This document shows, piece after piece, positions 5,758-8,632 of a DNA stretch of 8,632 nt (position 1 is its first letter; each line of letters begins with the position of its first letter). Origin of the DNA: Chloroflexota bacterium (GTDB lineage Bacteria > Chloroflexota > Dehalococcoidia > SAR202 > UBA6927); the NCBI GenBank assembly GCA_002717725.1, contig PBBT01000011.1, forward strand, positions 16,694-25,325, in the 5' to 3' direction. The notes under the pieces were generated by a model. That model saw nothing but the letters and a program-made list of their open reading frames with translations, did no database searches and was not told the origin of the DNA. The position numbers were made by a program, and so were the translations under genes.

Positions 5758-6892
5758 TTTTTTAAAACAAACATTTAGCGAATATTATAAACAAAATAAA
5801 TCGCGTATTGCTGAACCGTCACGAATACACGAACGAGAATTTGGTTATTGGCCTTTTGATGGATTCATGCAACGACATTTGTCGGTAACAAATTTTTCTA
5901 CATTTATTGACGAACTTGTCCTTAAAGCTCCTAAAGGAGTTTATGCATCATGTTCTTACTATGACGATCCTTCGCTTCCTATGGAAGACAAGGGATGGAA
6001 TGGCGGAGATCTTGCGTTTGATATCGATTGCGATGATTTGGAACTCAAATGTAAACAAGAACATGATCGATGGTTATGTCGTGATTGTAAAAAAGTTGGT
6101 ACAGGTCTAAGACCTAAAGCATGTACTAAATGCAAAGAAAATAAAATTACAGTTCTTAACTGGTCATGTATAATCTGTTTGGACGCTGCAAAAGAAGAAA
6201 TCATAAAACTAAATGATATTCTTATGAATGACTTTGGCATTAACAAGAAAGAAATTTCTATTTTCTTTTCTGGCAATAAAGGATACCATCTCACTGTTGA
6301 AAGTTCAACGTACGAAAAATTAGATAAACACGAAAGAAGGGAAATTGTTAATTACGTTCTCGCGAAAGAACTTGATTTGAAGTATATGGGCTTCGATAAG
6401 AAAACCAATTTCAAAGACCTACTTCTACGCCTGCCTCAGTCTACAGAACCAGGTTGGCGAGGAAGATTGGTGGAATTCTTTGAGAATTATGATGACAGCT
6501 CTCTTACAAACTTTAGTAAAACGGAAAAAGTTGCAAGAATTTATAATTCTAAAAATATTAAATTTAACAAACTTTTTGAAGATGGAATAAAAAAAGTTAG
6601 GTCTACTATCGATCCACTAGTTACTTCAGACACTTCTAGAATTTTCCGACTGCCTAATTCATTACATGAAAAAAGCGGTCTTTGCAAAACTCTTTGTAAT
6701 AGTATAGACAGTTTTGATCCCTATACACAATCAGTTGTCTTGGATAATGAACCAATTAAAATTAATATTAATTTCTGCCCTAAATTCACACTTAAAGGAG
6801 TGTCATATGGTCCATATAAAACCCAAACACTTTCATTGCCAAAATATGCCGGTGTATATCTAATGTCAAACAAACTTGCACAGGTTGCTTAA
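5738..6892 (+). CDS. priS: DNA primase catalytic small subunit
   Basis: A 384-residue archaeal/eukaryotic-type primase catalytic subunit that makes primers with PriL. The active site shows DLAFDIDCDD (91-100) with the metal-binding pair D95 and D97, the nucleotide-binding SGNKGYH motif at 178-184, and IDPLVTSDTSRIFRLPNSLH (291-310), which carries the third acidic residue (probably D292) and the conserved basic RIFRLP. All key residues are present. Between the Asp pair and SGNKGYH lies a cysteine-rich zinc region with C105, H109, C114, C117, C129, C132, C144 and C147. This is more cysteines than the single zinc knuckle of well-studied archaeal PriS and suggests an inserted zinc ribbon. The C terminus ends with LPKYAGVYLM, as is common in the family. 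The ATG at 5738 lies inside priL and has a GGTGA Shine-Dalgarno sequence 6 nt upstream. Confidence 0.96.
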   Translation: MEEKTVNFLKQTFSEYYKQNKSRIAEPSRIHEREFGYWPFDGFMQRHLSVTNFSTFIDELVLKAPKGVYASCSYYDDPSLPMEDKGWNGGDLAFDIDCDDLELKCKQEHDRWLCRDCKKVGTGLRPKACTKCKENKITVLNWSCIICLDAAKEEIIKLNDILMNDFGINKKEISIFFSGNKGYHLTVESSTYEKLDKHERREIVNYVLAKELDLKYMGFDKKTNFKDLLLRLPQSTEPGWRGRLVEFFENYDDSSLTNFSKTEKVARIYNSKNIKFNKLFEDGIKKVRSTIDPLVTSDTSRIFRLPNSLHEKSGLCKTLCNSIDSFDPYTQSVVLDNEPIKININFCPKFTLKGVSYGPYKTQTLSLPKYAGVYLMSNKLAQVA

Positions 6893-6925
6893 ACTCGTCT
6901 ATTTAAAAAGTCTAACCAGTTATAG

Positions 6926-6931
6926 TTATAT
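6926..6931 (+). promoter_or_regulatory. Possible TATA box for gins51
   Basis: TTATAT is centred about 29 nt upstream of the ATG at 6958, within the 65-nt gap after priS. A second AT-rich candidate, TATTTAAAAAG at 6900-6910, would give a leader of about 25 nt. The gins gene may therefore be transcribed on its own as well as from the priL promoter. No clear Shine-Dalgarno sequence precedes the start. Confidence 0.35.
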
Positions 6932-6957
6932 CTAATTCAACCCTTAGAAATAATTAC

Positions 6958-7521
6958 ATGTCTTCTCAAGAATTAACAAAAAAACTTCATTCTGCCTTGG
7001 AATCGGAGAAAAAAACCAACGACCTTACTGATATTCCGGAAGATCTTTACCGTAACGTTACAGATCATATCCAATCAATCAATAACAACGACATAAACAA
7101 TCTTCAGACAATTGAAGAAATGGTAAACTCTAAAGAAAGAGAAATTTTATCCAATTTATCTCAAATACTCCTTCGTACAAGACTTACTAAAGCAATTACT
7201 GATCAGAATAATATCAATGCTAATCTACTTACAAACGAGGAAAAATACGTTCTTGAACCACTAATTAATGCATCTAAACGTAATGTAAAATTACTCAAAG
7301 CTATCAACGATGGCAGTCTTTCATTCCTTAATGGACTGGATAATCATGATGTTAATCAATACCAAGCAGTCAAATTCCTCGAAGATTCACCTTCCGCTGT
7401 AGGCATAGATTCTCGCACATATGGTCCATTTAAACAAGGAGATGTGGCAATATTACCTACTGATAACGCTAAATTGCTCATTCAGCAGGAAAAAGTAGAA
7501 GAATTAAACATGGAACTTTGA
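6958..7521 (+). CDS. gins51: GINS complex protein, Gins51 type
   Basis: A 187-residue protein with the AB domain order of archaeal Gins51 (also called Gins15). The N-terminal A domain (about 1-125) is helical and polar, with the PEDLYRNV stretch (28-35) and a long helix carrying SKEREILSNLSQILLRTRLTKAI (58-80). The C-terminal B domain (about 137-183) is the small beta domain, with KFLEDSPSAVGIDSRTYGPF followed by KQGDVAILPTDNAKLLI; the YGPFxxGD and LPxxNAKLLI pattern is what identifies it. GINS binds MCM and the Cdc45/GAN protein to form the replicative helicase. The A domain is divergent, so the call rests mainly on the B domain and on the position right after priL-priS, a linkage of gins and primase genes that is common in archaea. 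The ATG at 6958 gives a normal A-domain start. Confidence 0.88.
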   Translation: MSSQELTKKLHSALESEKKTNDLTDIPEDLYRNVTDHIQSINNNDINNLQTIEEMVNSKEREILSNLSQILLRTRLTKAITDQNNINANLLTNEEKYVLEPLINASKRNVKLLKAINDGSLSFLNGLDNHDVNQYQAVKFLEDSPSAVGIDSRTYGPFKQGDVAILPTDNAKLLIQQEKVEELNMEL

Positions 7522-7544
7522 TAAATAATAAAAGTTCAAATAAG

Positions 7545-7558
7545 ATATTTTAAGATAA
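7545..7558 (+). promoter_or_regulatory. Possible promoter for rpl44e-rps27e
   Basis: The AT-rich ATATTTTAAGATAA is centred about 28 nt upstream of the rpl44e ATG at 7580, within the 58-nt gap after gins51. TAAGAT occurs twice here, 10 nt apart (7541 and 7551). The distance fits a leaderless or short-leader ribosomal protein mRNA, and no Shine-Dalgarno sequence is seen before 7580. Confidence 0.4.
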
Positions 7559-7579
7559 TTCATTACTGATTTACAGACC

Positions 7580-7858
7580 ATGAAAATAGGAAAAGAAACA
7601 AATCGATACTGTCCAAAGTGTAAGAAGCATACAGTCAATACTATCTCTATTTACAAAGCAGGTAAACAAAGAAAAAGTTCATTGGGAGCCCGTAATCACG
7701 AAAAAGATCGAAAGGGTTATGGTGGACAAAAATTCCCAGAACTCAAACGTACCGCAAAAACAACCAAGAAAATTACACTACGTTACAAATGTAAGGATTG
7801 CAGTAAAGTAGTCATGGGCCGTGGATTTAGAATTAGAAAACTGGAGATAGTAGCATGA
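7580..7858 (+). CDS. rpl44e: Ribosomal protein eL42 (L44e)
   Basis: A complete 92-residue large-subunit protein eL42 (L44e), the usual archaeal length. It is strongly basic. The zinc-finger cysteines are C11 and C14 (RYCPKCKKHT) and C71 and C74 (YKCKDC), and the long basic loop between them contains GYGGQKFP (46-53), a hallmark of the family that lies near the tRNA E site in archaeal and eukaryotic ribosomes. The N terminus MKIGKETNRYCPKC supports the ATG at 7580. The gene overlaps rps27e by 4 nt (ATGA) and forms the eL42-eS27 pair that is conserved in many archaea. Confidence 0.97.
   Translation: MKIGKETNRYCPKCKKHTVNTISIYKAGKQRKSSLGARNHEKDRKGYGGQKFPELKRTAKTTKKITLRYKCKDCSKVVMGRGFRIRKLEIVA
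7843..7848 (+). promoter_or_regulatory. Shine-Dalgarno site for rps27e
   Basis: GGAGAT lies within the last codons of rpl44e and is 6 nt before the rps27e ATG at 7855. Together with the ATGA overlap it points to coupled translation and confirms the rps27e start. Confidence 0.6.
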
Positions 7859-8052
7859 AAAATTCTCGAATACATATTCCACAACCTCGTAGTTCATTCA
7901 TTTCGATTCAATGTCAAGAATGCGGAACATCTCGTGTTGTGTTTTCAGCTTCATCACTTAAAATTAATTGCGAAAAATGTAATGCAATTCTTGTAGAAAA
8001 TACCGGTGGAACTGCAAAAATACATGGAACAAATACTTCTCGAGTTGATTAG
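7855..8052 (+). CDS. rps27e: Ribosomal protein eS27
   Basis: A complete 65-residue small-subunit protein eS27, the usual archaeal size. It is a single four-cysteine zinc ribbon: C20 and C23 (IQCQEC) and C39 and C42 (INCEKC), with the family stretch VVFSASSLKINC (28-39) between the pairs and a Gly-rich segment (TGGTAKI, 50-56) after. The start overlaps the rpl44e stop by ATGA and has a Shine-Dalgarno sequence, so the two are co-translated. The stop is directly followed by the ATG of the aglB-like gene. Confidence 0.95.
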   Translation: MKNSRIHIPQPRSSFISIQCQECGTSRVVFSASSLKINCEKCNAILVENTGGTAKIHGTNTSRVD

Positions 8053-8632
8053 ATGTCGATAGTTGATTCTTTAAAGTCTATTAAGTTTGATTCTATACGA
8101 CCAGTGACATCAAGACAAACTCTTGTTGTTATTATGGGTCTTTCAATTATCTTTTCTGCTGCACTTATGCTTAGAATATTTCCTGTAAAATATGGTTATT
8201 TCCTTAATGAATTCGATCCTTTCTTTGATTATTATGCATCGAAATTTATCCTTGATCATTATGATGCAAGTGGAATTACTGGTTTACTAGATTATTTCAG
8301 TTGGCATGATTATAGAACTTGGTATCCAGAAGGTAGACCTGTAGCTAGAACTTCTCAGGTCGGTTTACATTTTGCAGGAGCAATATTCTACATAATTGCT
8401 AGAGATATTTTTGGTCTATCTAGTTCATTGTATGATTTCATTGTTGTCTTCCCTCCAATTGTTGGCGCACTTAGTATAATCCCGATCTATCTAATTGCTC
8501 GTCGAGTTACTTCATCGGGAGGAGCTCTCTTCGCTAGTTTAATTATAGCTTTCTCAACATCAGTAATCCAAAGAGGTAACCTTGGATGGTTCAAATCTGA
8601 CCCTTTTGCACTATTACTTGCTCTTTCTGGTT
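8053..8632 (+). CDS. aglB: Oligosaccharyltransferase STT3/AglB, N-terminal part (runs off the window)
   Basis: Partial gene: 193 codons are visible and the frame is still open at the right edge. The translation is a polytopic membrane protein. TM1 is at about 23-43 and is followed by the hallmark loop NEFDPFFDYY (52-61), where D55 is the expected metal-binding Asp of the first catalytic motif in STT3/PglB/AglB proteins. Further family features are WYPEGRPVARTSQVGLHFAG (90-109) and GNLGWFKSDPF (175-185), the site of the second acidic motif. The enzyme would transfer a lipid-linked glycan to Asn in N-x-S/T sequons of secreted or S-layer proteins. The usual second motif is Asp-x-Asp/Glu; here it reads Lys-Ser-Asp (K181-D183). 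The ATG abuts the rps27e stop with no spacer and no clear Shine-Dalgarno sequence, so translation is probably coupled. The catalytic C-terminal WWDYG region is outside the window. Confidence 0.92.
   Translation, partial: MSIVDSLKSIKFDSIRPVTSRQTLVVIMGLSIIFSAALMLRIFPVKYGYFLNEFDPFFDYYASKFILDHYDASGITGLLDYFSWHDYRTWYPEGRPVARTSQVGLHFAGAIFYIIARDIFGLSSSLYDFIVVFPPIVGALSIIPIYLIARRVTSSGGALFASLIIAFSTSVIQRGNLGWFKSDPFALLLALSG

Noticed and set aside
5907..6294. Short frames on both strands inside priS
   Set aside because: They are contained in a gene with all primase motifs intact; the His/Ser/Pro-rich minus-strand translation is typical antisense.
1..8632. Mobile elements, CRISPR arrays, tRNA or rRNA genes
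   Set aside because: No transposase, integrase, regularly spaced repeat, CCA-ended cloverleaf or rRNA-like segment was recognised; nearly all bases are in housekeeping genes.

Overview
The window reads as a gene-dense stretch of an AT-rich archaeal chromosome, most likely from the Thaumarchaeota (Nitrososphaerota). Visible archaeal markers are a two-subunit eukaryotic-type primase (PriL with four Fe-S cysteines, PriS with the catalytic Asp pair), a Gins51-type GINS protein, ribosomal proteins eL42 (L44e) and eS27, a DRG-type GTPase and an AglB/STT3 oligosaccharyltransferase. TATA-like boxes lie about 24-30 nt upstream of many start codons, as expected for leaderless or short-leader archaeal mRNAs. 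The phylum is an inference from overall protein character; no rRNA gene is present to prove it.

Layout. Positions 1-546 (minus): thioredoxin followed by an RNase HI-like gene cut by the window edge. Positions 617-2724 (plus): DRG GTPase, then an apparent two-gene unit of an unrecognised 151-residue membrane protein and a ThiT-like thiamine transporter S component. A hairpin next to an A6T6 tract separates this from glnA, type I glutamine synthetase, on the minus strand (2773-4260), which has a strong TATA box. A small charged helical protein (4361-4594, minus) is divergent from priL. Positions 4675-8632 (plus) carry priL-priS (20-nt overlap), gins51, then rpl44e-rps27e (4-nt overlap) and the first 193 codons of aglB, whose ATG directly abuts the rps27e stop.

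Working together. PriL and PriS form the replicative primase, and Gins51 belongs to the GINS part of the CMG-type helicase, so 4675-7521 is a replisome island. The two zinc-binding ribosomal proteins next to it form a translation unit that runs into protein N-glycosylation. GlnA covers ammonia assimilation, and ThiT suggests vitamin B1 uptake.

Most genes are ordinary archaeal housekeeping genes. The points that deserve attention are the unknown membrane protein paired with ThiT, the cysteine-rich insert in PriS, a Lys where AglB/PglB proteins usually carry a catalytic-site Asp, mutually exclusive hairpins inside the start of the RNase H gene, a palindrome upstream of glnA, and the thioredoxin gene's much higher GC content. 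No mobile element, CRISPR array, tRNA or rRNA was seen, and no gene-free stretch exceeds 300 bases.
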